Below are positions 22,249-33,999 of a DNA stretch of 64,000 nt, piece by piece. Position numbers and translations under genes: made by a program. This DNA comes from Fomes fomentarius. Its lineage: Eukaryota; Basidiomycota; Agaricomycetes; Polyporales; Polyporaceae. The notes under the pieces were generated by a model. That model saw only the letters and a list, made by a program, of their open reading frames with translations, did no database searches and was not told the origin of the DNA. Numbering within the stretch: position 1 is the stretch's first letter; each line of letters begins with the position of its first letter. The stretch is from the NCBI GenBank assembly GCA_022606135.1, contig JABYQN010000003.1, forward strand, positions 1,240,001 to 1,304,000. Direction: 5' to 3'.

Positions 22249-25200
22249 ATACAAAGCGCCCTCTCCATCGAACTCGGAGAGGTATCTCCTGCCCATCATG
22301 TTCATACACAGCAATACTGCAATACTTGCTGGTACTACAACTGGCAAATATCTGGGACAGTAGTTCATTCCGCAAGATCCAAACTGTGTCCCATGAAGGT
22401 CGGTGTCACAGGAGCATCACCAACCTATACTATAGTTGATAGGTGCATTCAGCGAAGGACCGTGTGCTCACTATCGCTGTGCGGTCTCCACAGCACGATC
22501 TAACTGTCATCCTGCTGATTGTATCCTAGGCTTATTATTGCGATGCGACTGATCAATTTATGATTGCTACAGGGACATATGGGTCTCAACTCCAACCCTA
22601 TGAGTAGCAGAAGAGGATCATGAAGTGCATGACACAAGCACAGTTCCACTGTCGATTACGCTCGAGGATGTAAGTGCACTCATCCTGCGCTTCTACTTGC
22701 GTGCACTCCCGCTTACACTTCCATTGCACTCCTGACTGTTTTTGTTTTGGATTGTGTCATTGACTCCGGGTCTTGTGCAGGACCCGCAAAGTGCATTTGT
22801 ATTCTGGCTAGTCGGTGGCTTGGCTATGTTCTTCATGCTTCTGGCTTTTGCACCAATGCACACTCTCATCTGATGTGGCCCTTGTTACTTCTTTGGATTC
22901 TGTCCATACTTGACCTTTGCATTGTTTGACCCATCCAGGAGGTAATCATGCTCATTTAGCGCAAAGATACCTGCATTGAATTGAGCCTCTTTGTGCATTC
23001 TCAACAGTGCTTCGACGCTAAACTATATACAAGGACAAACACGTTGTCAACTTGTTGCCAACCTCGCACTCAACACGTCTTCGCTGCATCTTCACCATCT
23101 CTTTCCACTTCTGCGATACATATCCGGGTCCCAACATCACCATAAACTCGCCGCCACCACCTCTTTCACTTGCCATTAACGTGAAAACTATGTTATTGCT
23201 CATCATCAATCATCCATGTGGATATGTGGCTGTCATGGCCCCTGTAATCTTCTTCACTCTCTATGTGCTGGCGCACCCGTACGATTATGTGGAGGTTCAA
23301 AGCTTTGCTAATGGCGTTGTTCGCACGGCTGCGATTTGTGAGTTCTACACCCCTAGGATAACTTTCGACTGACTCAGTTCACTGACTAGGTGCAGAAGCG
23401 CTTGTATTGTGAGGCGGTCCGCAAGCAGTTCCCCCACTGGTGAGTTACGGACAAGCTCCCCGGTTCTTCATCTCAACAATTGGCCAGGGTACATCAATGC
23501 GCGCAATGTGCTGGCCACTTATGTACAAACCTTCTATTTATGTATCATCACGCCCTGTAATAGATGATCCCCAGTGTTTCTGCGATATATACATATGCTT
23601 CCACCTTGCCCAATGGGCACTTGGCATTATGTAAGCAGTGTCTTTAGCACTCGTTTATTAACACCACCCCCGCCGACAGGTGCCTTTATGCGCCCTTTGG
23701 TGTTCTGCATTCAAACTACATACTGAGTTGTACATGCTGCCAATGCCTTCCCAGTAGGTTTCTCCCCCTTGTCCTTGTTCATAGGGGTGCTGATTAAACT
23801 CGTAGGTCTGAGTTGCCGGGCATAGACCTCTCGACGCCCTATGCGTCCTACACCACCGGCTTGCAGCATCTAGTTGCAGTCCCTGGACGCGTGTTAGGGT
23901 CATTTTGACTGAGATAACCTCTACTACTTGTGAGTACTGTACTGTCCCCCAGTAATTGTATGCATGCCCATTCATCATTCACGATTTGCTAGATGTGCTC
24001 GTTGTATGCCCAATCTTGGAGCCTTGTGAACTCACGCCATACTGAATATCTACGATTGTGCATCTTCTCGTTCCTGACAACAAGGTCTCCATTGAGAACT
24101 GCATTGTGGTATGGCCTATGCTGCCACTGACTCTGCATATTGGCGTTGACATCATTTAGGAACATCGCATCATGGGCCTGTGGGCCTGGAACAAGGGAAC
24201 AGCAACAAAATTCAGTGTCCGCTTTGACACAGATATAGAGTTCTGGGACTTTGTTCATATCTTCTCCTGCGTCGTGTTAGAAGGCCAAACACTGTGCGAA
24301 GACCTCATGCTGCACATCGAGTTGGTCCTTGATACCGTGCCTGCTCACCGCCCAATAGCAGGCGCGCAAGTTGTGTACTGACGAGGCTCACGCCGCCGCC
24401 ATCCAATATTGTGATCACTAGGATAGTGGGGTAGAGTTGGTGGTAGAAAGTCCATAAGATCACGTTGTAGTTAATGTAAGCTGATCACTTGCCTATGACA
24501 AGACCACGGACCTACAATAACGCCTCGTGTCATTGGCAATGTCTTCTATGACCATCCACCAACTCCAAATCCTTTTGTCACCATGCCACCTTTGATCTGG
24601 TGTCACCCCAGACTCTTTTTCTTTGTTTGTCGGGTCTCGAGGGATTGTGATAGTCACGGCACATGCCTCCTTCCACTAAAGCTCTCCCTGACCTCCTTGC
24701 ACTCACCACATCGTTGAATATGTCGACGATTGCCGCACTCAACATTCATGAGTATGCCCTCTATCCAGGTATCCTCATGAGATCCACTAACCCTCTTGCA
24801 CCAGGGCTCCCCGTGTTGTTTACAACGTGACTCTCCAGGTCTCCCTTAATCGTGCGGAGGACACCACTGAGCCCTCATACGACAGGGGTGCCGTCCTGCT
24901 CTACGAACTCAGGCCTAGCCTTTGTAATTTCCTTCAGGCTCCTTCCCTCAGCACTAGCAACACCCTGATACTTCACTGTAGACCTTCTGTTGGTGTACTC
25001 CGACAGGAGAAGCTCGCACCTCCAGGAGCTGCTCCAGGCCATGGAGAAGACAGTCCCTATGGCTACAACAGGTAGTATGGAGGTGAGCTTGCACTGCAGT
25101 GCGTGTCCCAGGGTTTCGGTGATGCTGCATGGAGTGAAGACCGTTCTTGATGAGGTGCAATAGCTACAATAACACTACATTTGTTCCCTCAACCCAAGCG

Positions 25201-26644
25201 TTTCAGGATGCACACACTGCAACTTTCGCTTGTACAAAGCTCAGCTCTGCGGTCTATAGGATCTTGCTCCATTTCGAGCCCATCACCAAATTCTGGAACT
25301 TCTCCCAGCTTGTCGTTGAGTGCAAGAGAGTCGGTGCCTTCTGTCAGCAGCGTATCAACTCTCTCGTGCACCATGCGGCCGAGATGTGAGCCCCAACCAT
25401 CTGATCATCAGCAAAACTGGTAACACTGGTACCACCTTGCCGTGCCTCTGGCTCTCTCTGACTTGATGACTGTAGCCAAGAAGGAAGAGGTCATCAACGG
25501 CGCTGTGTAAGCACTAACCATGTCCCAACATTCTTCAAGTTTTCTCCTTCCATCCTAGACAGACCGTGGTGGCATGTGAAATAATACACAATCAGCATCA
25601 AATAAATCTATGCTTACGAGCCGCTGGGGTTGTCCACCCTCACAAGCTCGGTCTGTTACGGGCCGAGCTGTTCGTTCAGTGCACACTTAGATGGCCGAGT
25701 ATCTCAGCGGTATGTGCTGACCTCAGTATGCCAACCTGATGTACTATCACACAGAGTTCGTAGCTGATCAGCTTGACTTACAAGGACCACGACAAGCTTG
25801 CTGACTGGTGACTCAGGACATGCAGGTTGCTCTCTGTCACAACGATCGTTGCCACTGGCTCACCTCTACGGTTCACCTGCACACAGAGACTACCCAAGAC
25901 TGGAATGAATCCATATGTCAGGGATTGAGACCTAGAACACCATCACAAGGGCATTATGGCTAGCCAGTAGGTGAGCAGCTCAAGGGGTGGGTGTATGTGT
26001 AGTCATCGTTGCTGCGGGGTAGCCTGGAAAGTTGCGTGGTCTCTGGTATTGGACGGCGGACGGAGGTTGGCGCCCAACACGCAAATGGCTGGCAGCTCGT
26101 CAGCGAGGTCATGATGTTCTTGGGACAAGACCATCCAGTCGGACATTGCGCGAGCTTGAGCAAGATGTCGAGCTCAGAAGGCAAGGACTCTGGTGGTGAG
26201 TGTTCCGGAACTTGTATGGCTTCTTATATGCACCATGGCATTTCCTTTACTGCTCTGCTTTGCACGATGAGGGTGATCCCTGTGTCACTATGTGGGCACC
26301 CTTGTGTCACTATGTGGGCACCCTTGTCAAACAGTATGCTGCGCATCTGAGAATCATGGCCTTCACTTCTGCGCATGCACACACAGTACTGCTTGTCATG
26401 AATCACCTGTGTCGCCAATGTCAGTAATTTCCGACTTTTCCAGGGTCGGCAAGTGTTAGTGAGTGTGCAGTGTGGCTCTCCTCGTGGCCCTTCAAATTCA
26501 AATTCATTTGCCTGGAGCATGTTTACGCCTCAAATGACTACAGCAGCGGTGACTTTAATCAAGCAAAGTTCGGGATGGGGGATAACCTCTCAAAGTACCA
26601 TCTAGCTGCATTCAGCTTGTGCCTGTTTCCCTCATCCGGCAGGC
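22249..26644. other. Segment U of palindrome 1, left arm: no intact gene
   Basis: This 4.4-kb stretch lies between the 5' LTR of element 1 and a BAR-gene fragment. The longest open frames are about 100 codons and show no family I recognise. Tokens such as SVMLHGVKTVLDEVQ (about 25105-25160) resemble segments of basidiomycete NLR-like N-terminal regions, but the match is weak and broken by stops. The mixed frames and many stops suggest decayed host-gene or transposon DNA. Two direct copies of GTGTCACTATGTGGGCACCCTT occur at 26281-26325. Confidence 0.5.
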
Positions 26645-27030
26645 ACTGACGGTGCATCTGGCAGACTCAATGTTGCTTCAGACAACTATTGACACTATCT
26701 CATGAAGAAGAATCTGTCCGAGGCCATAGGGAACGGGAAGCTCCTTGCTGTTGGTGCACTTGGAGTAGTCATGATCAAGCACGGAGAGGCATTTGGGGAA
26801 GACACCCCATGTGGACAGTCTCTTGTCAGCTTCGGGCGTGCACATCGCAACATCGCGTCACTTCAGGAGAGCTATGTGGCAACATTCGAGGAAATGTACC
26901 TCACCACAACAGCGAGGATGAGTATCAGGCGCAGCAGAAGAAACAGTACATCCACTAATGGCAACGCCGGTGCCACAAGCTGACCTGACGTACCTTCAGG
27001 CTTATTTATGATGCAACAACTGCCAAGCTT
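26645..27030 (+). pseudogene. BAR-domain protein fragment, cut by LTR (left arm)
   Basis: Translation reads GRLNVASDNY, a TGA, HYLMKKNLSEAIGNGKLL, then VMIKHGEAFGEDTPCGQSLV, SFGRAHRNIASLQESYVA and, after frame changes, EYQAQQKK and RLIYDATTAKL. The order and spacing match basidiomycete BAR-domain proteins of the kind with GEEFGEDSAFGxSLVKLGRAH and SRRLxYDAA motifs, recalled from family knowledge. In-frame stops and frameshifts make it a pseudogene. It ends exactly where the LTR begins, at AAGCTT/TGTTGG. Confidence 0.65.
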
Positions 27031-27485
27031 TGTTGGACCTCATGGGTCTTGTGCCCTAGTCAAGTCCATGGTTTGTTTTCATTCAGCCTTCCGCACATTC
27101 CCTAATTCCTTCACTGCACCATTATCTTCGCCGATTTTTTCCCTCCTTCCCTATTCGACCTGTGGCTGTGCAAATATTCACACAGGGTCGCGACGGGCGC
27201 CCCACGCCTCGGTTAAGAGCGCTAGCCCGTGCATTGACTCCTGCGCCCTCCATGAATTTTTCTTTGAGCGCTTTTGTATGTTTTGTTGATTCCCATGTTT
27301 GGAAGTACTGTATAGTTGTTTCCCACGCGCTCCTGCGCCGTAGACAGTCACTGTGTCGAGCTCTGGTGTCTCTTAGACTTCACAGAGCTCGACATAGGTG
27401 GGTAGTATTATTTCTGCAATATATCAGACTTCACAGAGCTCGACATAGGCCATTGTGATTGCTCTGAGGCACACTGCAGTCAACA
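27031..27485 (+). repeat. LTR at the centre of palindrome 1 (455 bp)
   Basis: A complete LTR in plus orientation from TGTTGGACC to AGTCAACA, with two 51-bp units. It has no mirror partner beyond its first 49 bases. Flanking 5-mers AGCTT and AAACA do not match, so it is not a simple solo-LTR insertion. Confidence 0.92.
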
Positions 27486-27533
27486 AAACAAACCATGGAC
27501 TTGGCTAGGGCACAAGACCCATGAGGTCCAACA
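27486..27533 (-). repeat. Inverted 48-bp LTR end at the palindrome 1 junction
   Basis: This is the reverse complement of the first 48 or so bases of the LTR, fused head-on to the end of the central LTR. It has a C where the central LTR has T (27504 against 27060), matching the variant found in the 3' LTRs of element 1. The abutting right arm then begins with AAGCTTGGCAGTTG, mirroring the left arm. Confidence 0.9.
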
Positions 27534-27919
27534 AAGCTTGGCAGTTGTTGCATCATAAATAAGCCTGAAGGTACGTCAGGTCAGCTTGTGGCACCGGCGT
27601 TGCCATTAGTGGATGTACTGTTTCTTCTGCTGCGCCTGATACTCATCCTCGCTGTTGTGGTGAGGTACATTTCCTCGAATGTTGCCACATAGCTCTCCTG
27701 AAGTGACACGATGTTGCGATGTGCACGCCCGAAGCTGACAAGAGACTGTCCACATGGGGTGTCTTCCCCAAATGCCTCTCCGTGCTTGATCATGACTACT
27801 CCAAGTGCACCAACAGCAAGGAGCTTCCCGTTCCCTATGGCCTCGGACAGATTCTTCTTCATGAGATAGTGTCAATAGTTGTCTGAAGCAACATTGAGTC
27901 TGCCAGATGCACCGTCAGT
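27534..27919 (-). pseudogene. BAR-domain protein fragment, right-arm copy
   Basis: Mirror copy of the fragment at 26645-27030 with the same stops and frameshifts. One substitution (27708) changes IASLQ to IVSLQ. The shared lesions show that the gene was broken before the arm was duplicated. Confidence 0.65.
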
Positions 27920-30900
27920 GCCTGCCGGATGAGGGAAACAGGCACAAGCTGAATGCAGCTAGATGGTACTTTGAGAGGTTATCCCCCATCCCGAACTTTG
28001 CTTGATTAAAGTCACCGCTGCTGTAGTCATTTGAGGCGTAAACATGCTCCAGGCAAATGAATTTGAATTTGAAGGGCCACGAGGAGAGCCACACTGCACA
28101 CTCACTAACACTTGCCGACCCTGGAAAAGTCGGAAATTACTGACATTGGCGACACAGGTGATTCATGACAAGCAGTACTGTGTGTGCATGCGCAGAAGTG
28201 AAGGCCATGATTCTCAGATGCGCAGCATACTGTTTGACAAGGGTGCCCACATAGTGACACAAGGGTGCCCACATAGTGACACAGGGATCACCCTCATCGT
28301 GCAAAGCAGAGCAGTAAAGGAAATGCCATGGTGCATATAAGAAGCCATACAAGTTCCGGAACACTCACCACCAGAGTCCTTGCCTTCTGAGCTCGACATC
28401 TTGCTCAAGCTCGCGCAATGTCCGACTGGATGGTCTTGTCCCAAGAACATCATGACCTCGCTGACGAGCTGCCAGCCATTTGCGTGTTGGGCGCCAACCT
28501 CCGTCCGCCGTCCAATACCAGAGACCACGCAACTTTCCAGGCTACCCCGCAGCAACGATGACTACACATACACCCACCCCTTGAGCTGCTCACCTACTGG
28601 CTAGCCATAATGCCCTTGTGATGGTGTTCTAGGTCTCAATCCCTGACATATGGATTCATTCCAGTCTTGGGTAGTCTCTGTGTGCAGGTGAACCGTAGAG
28701 GTGAGCCAGTGGCAACGATCGTTGTGACAGAGAGCAACCTGCATGTCCTGAGTCACCAGTCAGCAAGCTTGTCGTGGTCCTTGTAAGTCAAGCTGATCAG
28801 CTACGAACTCTGTGTGATAGTACATCAGGTTGGCATACTGAGGTCAGCACATACCGCTGAGATACTCGGCCATCTAAGTGTGCACTGAACGAACAGCTCG
28901 GCCCGTAACAGACCGAGCTTGTGAGGGTGGACAACCCCAGCGGCTCGTAAGCATAGATTTATTTGATGCTGATTGTGTATTATTTCACATGCCACCACGG
29001 TCTGTCTAGGATGGAAGGAGAAAACTTGAAGAATGTTGGGACATGGTTAGTGCTTACACAGCGCCGTTGATGACCTCTTCCTTCTTGGCTACAGTCATCA
29101 AGTCAGAGAGAGCCAGAGGCACGGCAAGGTGGTACCAGTGTTACCAGTTTTGCTGATGATCAGATGGTTGGGGCTCACATCTCGGCCGCATGGTGCACGA
29201 GAGAGTTGATACGCTGCTGACAGAAGGCACCGACTCTCTTGCACTCAACGACAAGCTGGGAGAAGTTCCAGAATTTGGTGATGGGCTCGAAATGGAGCAA
29301 GATCCTATAGACCGCAGAGCTGAGCTTTGTACAAGCGAAAGTTGCAGTGTGTGCATCCTGAAACGCTTGGGTTGAGGGAACAAATGTAGTGTTATTGTAG
29401 CTATTGCACCTCATCAAGAACGGTCTTCACTCCATGCAGCATCACCGAAACCCTGGGACACGCACTGCAGTGCAAGCTCACCTCCATACTACCTGTTGTA
29501 GCCATAGGGACTGTCTTCTCCATGGCCTGGAGCAGCTCCTGGAGGTGCGAGCTTCTCCTGTCGGAGTACACCAACAGAAGGTCTACAGTGAAGTATCAGG
29601 GTGTTGCTAGTGCTGAGGGAAGGAGCCTGAAGGAAATTACAAAGGCTAGGCCTGAGTTCGTAGAGCAGGACGGCACCCCTGTCGTATGAGGGCTCAGTGG
29701 TGTCCTCCGCACGATTAAGGGAGACCTGGAGAGTCACGTTGTAAACAACACGGGGAGCCCTGGTGCAAGAGGGTTAGTGGATCTCATGAGGATACCTGGA
29801 TAGAGGGCATACTCATGAATGTTGAGTGCGGCAATCGTCGACATATTCAACGATGTGGTGAGTGCAAGGAGGTCAGGGAGAGCTTTAGTGGAAGGAGGCA
29901 TGTGCCGTGACTATCACAATCCCTCGAGACCCGACAAACAAAGAAAAAGAGTCTGGGGTGACACCAGATCAAAGGTGGCATGGTGACAAAAGGATTTGGA
30001 GTTGGTGGATGGTCATAGAAGACATTGCCAATGACACGAGGCGTTATTGTAGGTCCGTGGTCTTGTCATAGGCAAGTGATCAGCTTACATTAACTACAAC
30101 GTGATCTTATGGACTTTCTACCACCAACTCTACCCCACTATCCTAGTGATCACAATATTGGATGGCGGCGGCGTGAGCCTCGTCAGTACACAACTTGCGC
30201 GCCTGCTATTGGGCGGTGAGCAGGCACGGTATCAAGGACCAACTCGATGTGCAGCATGAGGTCTTCGCACAGTGTTTGGCCTTCTAACACGACGCAGGAG
30301 AAGATATGAACAAAGTCCCAGAACTCTATATCTGTGTCAAAGCGGACACTGAATTTTGTTGCTGTTCCCTTGTTCCAGGCCCACAGGCCCATGATGCGAT
30401 GTTCCTAAATGATGTCAACGCCAATATGCAGAGTCAGTGGCAGCATAGGCCATACCACAATGCAGTTCTCAATGGAGACCTTGTTGTCAGGAACGAGAAG
30501 ATGCACAATCGTAGATATTCAGTATGGCGTGAGTTCACAAGGCTCCAAGATTGGGCATACAACGAGCACATCTAGCAAATCGTGAATGATGAATGGGCAT
30601 GCATACAATTACTGGGGGACAGTACAGTACTCACAAGTAGTAGAGGTTATCTCAGTCAAAATGACCCTAACACGCGTCCAGGGACTGCAACTAGATGCTG
30701 CAAGCCGGTGGTGTAGGACGCATAGGGCGTCGAGAGGTCTATGCCCGGCAACTCAGACCTACGAGTTTAATCAGCACCCCTATGAACAAGGACAAGGGGG
30801 AGAAACCTACTGGGAAGGCATTGGCAGCATGTACAACTCAGTATGTAGTTTGAATGCAGAACACCAAAGGGCGCATAAAGGCACCTGTCGGCGGGGGTGG

Positions 30901-32315
30901 TGTTAATAAACGAGTGCTAAAGACACTGCTTACATAATGCCAAGTGCCCATTGGGCAAGGTGGAAGCATATGTATATATCGCAGAAACACTGGGGATCAT
31001 CTATTACAGGGCGTGATGATACATAAATAGAAGGTTTGTACATAAGTGGCCAGCACATTGCGCGCATTGATGTACCCTGGCCAATTGTTGAGATGAAGAA
31101 CCGGGGAGCTTGTCCGTAACTCACCAGTGGGGGAACTGCTTGCGGACCGCCTCACAATACAAGCGCTTCTGCACCTAGTCAGTGAACTGAGTCAGTCGAA
31201 AGTTATCCTAGGGGTGTAGAACTCACAAATCGCAGCCGTGCGAACAACGCCATTAGCAAAGCTTTGAACCTCCACATAATCGTACGGGTGCGCCAGCACA
31301 TAGAGAGTGAAGAAGATTACAGGGGCCATGACAGCCACATATCCACATGGATGATTGATGATGAGCAATAACATAGTTTTCACGTTAATGGCAAGTGAAA
31401 GAGGTGGTGGCGGCGAGTTTATGGTGATGTTGGGACCCGGATATGTATCGCAGAAGTGGAAAGAGATGGTGAAGATGCAGCGAAGACGTGTTGAGTGCGA
31501 GGTTGGCAACAAGTTGACAACGTGTTTGTCCTTGTATATAGTTTAGCGTCGAAGCACTGTTGAGAATGCACAAAGAGGCTCAATTCAATGCAGGTATCTT
31601 TGCGCTAAATGAGCATGATTACCTCCTGGATGGGTCAAACAATGCAAAGGTCAAGTATGGACAGAATCCAAAGAAGTAACAAGGGCCACATCAGATGAGA
31701 GTGTGCATTGGTGCAAAAGCCAGAAGCATGAAGAACATAGCCAAGCCACCGACTAGCCAGAATACAAATGCACTTTGCGGGTCCTGCACAAGACCCGGAG
31801 TCAATGACACAATCCAAAACAAAAACAGTCAGGAGTGCAATGGAAGTGTAAGCGGGAGTGCACGCAAGTAGAAGCGCAGGATGAGTGCACTTACATCCTC
31901 GAGCGTAATCGACAGTGGAACTGTGCTTGTGTCATGCACTTCATGATCCTCTTCTGCTACTCATAGGGTTGGAGTTGAGACCCATATGTCCCTGTAGCAA
32001 TCATAAATTGATCAGTCGCATCGCAATAATAAGCCTAGGATACAATCAGCAGGATGACAGTTAGATCGTGCTGTGGAGACCGCACAGCGATAGTGAGCAC
32101 ACGGTCCTTCGCTGAATGCACCTATCAACTATAGTATAGGTTGGTGATGCTCCTGTGACACCGACCTTCATGGGACACAGTTTGGATCTTGCGGAATGAA
32201 CTACTGTCCCAGATATTTGCCAGTTGTAGTACCAGCAAGTATTGCAGTATTGCTGTGTATGAACATGATGGGCAGGAGATACCTCTCCGAGTTCGATGGA
32301 GAGGGCGCTTTGTAT
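27920..32315. other. Segment U of palindrome 1, right arm: no intact gene
   Basis: Mirror copy of 22249-26644. All open frames longer than 60 codons are identical between the two copies, so the same stops and frame breaks are present. Nothing functional is recognisable. Confidence 0.5.
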
Positions 32316-32717
32316 TGTTGGACCTCATGGGTCTTGTGCCCTAGTCAAGTCCATGGTTTGTTTTCATTCAGCCTTCCACACATTCCCTAATTCCTTCACT
32401 GCACCATTATCTTCACCGATTTTTCCCTCCTTCCCTATTCGACCTGTGGCTGTGCAAATATTCACACAGGGTCGCGACGGGCGCCCCGCGCCTCGGTTAA
32501 GAGCGCTAGCCCGTGCATTGACTCCTGCGCCCTCCATGAATTTTTCTTTGAGCGCTTTTGTATGTTTGTTGATTCCCATGTTTGGAAGTACTGTACAGTT
32601 GTTTCCCACGTGCTCCTGCGCCGTAGACAGTCGCTGTGTCGAGCTCTGGTGTCTCTCAGACTTCACAGAGCTCGACATAGGCCATTGTGATTGCTCTGAG
32701 GCACACTGCAGTCAACA
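32316..32717 (+). repeat. 5' LTR of element 1, right arm (402 bp)
   Basis: It runs from TGTTGGACC at 32316 to CAACA at 32717 and, like its mirror, has a single 51-bp unit. It is followed directly by the primer binding site. Confidence 0.93.
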
Positions 32718-32734
32718 GGTTATGAGCCCTGCGC
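32718..32734 (+). promoter_or_regulatory. Primer binding site, half-tRNA iMet type (element 1, right arm)
   Basis: GGTTATGAGCCCTGCGC abuts the 5' LTR. It is complementary to the anticodon stem and loop of initiator tRNA-Met rather than to a tRNA 3' end. Confidence 0.75.
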
Positions 32735-32940
32735 TCTGACTGCCTCCAGACATCCATCTCCGCCAGTCCATCGCTCTCAAGACCTCATCCTGGTCCCCAG
32801 TCTTCCCTGCTTGCTCTGCTTGACTTGTTTTCATCTCTCTGGGTGTTCCCCCATCAATTCCATCGCTCCTCGTGGGTTTCTCGCCCAATCCATTCGCAAT
32901 TTCACCCACTCGTCGCGCGCCGCACACTTCCCCTATCACC

Positions 32941-33999
32941 ATGGCTCCATCCACACCCTCCTTCCCGAAGCTCAACAATCGCAACTACCAGCAATGGAGG
33001 CTCGACATGGAGGCAAGGCTCCGCACTCTTGGTGCTCTTCGCATTGTCGAGGGCACTGAGACCAGGCCGGTCTTCACGCAGCCATGGGACTCAGGTGAGC
33101 GCCGTGAAATGCGCGATTTCGACAACAAGGTGGACATGGCAGCTGGGGAGTTATGGGGTTGTGTGGAGAGGGAGCAGCACACGCATCTGGAGTCCATCCG
33201 CAGCGATCCCAGTGCGATGTGGACGAAGTTGGAGGCCATACACATGCAGAAACGTCCCGGTACGCGTTTTAACACCTATAATGCGCTGCTCAGCCTCCAA
33301 AAGGCCGAAGACGAGTCCCTATCCACTCTCTCCACCTGTGCTTCGCAGCTCAAGTCCGAGATGCGTGCCCTGCGTCCTGCGGGCTTCGACCTCGACCAGC
33401 TGGATGACAAGCTTGTCCTCATGACGCTCATCCGTGCACTGCCGGCTGAGTTCAACTCGCTGTGCCAGACGCTGCTCCTCAACGACTCCTTGACCTTGGA
33501 GAAGCTGCAGGATGCATTCATTGCGCTCGAGAACCAGCCTGGGGCGACCCCGTCGACGCCTGCACTCTCCCATGCCGCGTCCGCCCTCATCTGCGCATTC
33601 TGCGGTCGCACCGGCCACTCCGAGGACCAGTGCTTCTCCAAGCGCGATGCGAGCACTCGGGCCAAGGAGAAAGCAGCTCAGCGTTCGCAGTTCCGCTCCC
33701 AGAAGCCCAAGCGCAAGGAGAACGCCGCTGAGGCGTCCAAGGACATGCAGGACACTCCCCCGGAGTCTGCTGGGTCAGCTGCTGTGAGTGCTGGTTGCGC
33801 TTCCGCCCTCCTCTCTGTCTCCGACCGCTCTGCTTGGCTCGCTACTCCAGCTGTGACTAACTGGAACACTGACACAGGTGCTTCTGCACACATGACCCCT
33901 CACCGTCACTGGTTTCGCTCCTACAAGTCGACCGGCACAATGTGGGCTATCTCCTTGGCCGTACTGTGTTGCAGTCGCACAACGCACTCGCTGCGTTGA
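32941..33999 (+). CDS. copia gag of element 1, right arm, with out-of-frame tail
   Basis: 352 codons from MAPSTPSF. CCHC knuckle and protease DTGAS are retained. The last 25 codons after WFRSY are read out of the pol frame because the protease body is missing (junction at 33924/33925). Pol lies in the -1 frame relative to gag. Confidence 0.85.
   Translation: MAPSTPSFPKLNNRNYQQWRLDMEARLRTLGALRIVEGTETRPVFTQPWDSGERREMRDFDNKVDMAAGELWGCVEREQHTHLESIRSDPSAMWTKLEAIHMQKRPGTRFNTYNALLSLQKAEDESLSTLSTCASQLKSEMRALRPAGFDLDQLDDKLVLMTLIRALPAEFNSLCQTLLLNDSLTLEKLQDAFIALENQPGATPSTPALSHAASALICAFCGRTGHSEDQCFSKRDASTRAKEKAAQRSQFRSQKPKRKENAAEASKDMQDTPPESAGSAAVSAGCASALLSVSDRSAWLATPAVTNWNTDTGASAHMTPHRHWFRSYKSTGTMWAISLAVLCCSRTTHSLR

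Noticed and set aside
24700..25160. NLR-like N-terminal gene in segment U
   Set aside because: Only a 15-residue token resembles such proteins and it is surrounded by stops; too weak to annotate as a gene fragment.
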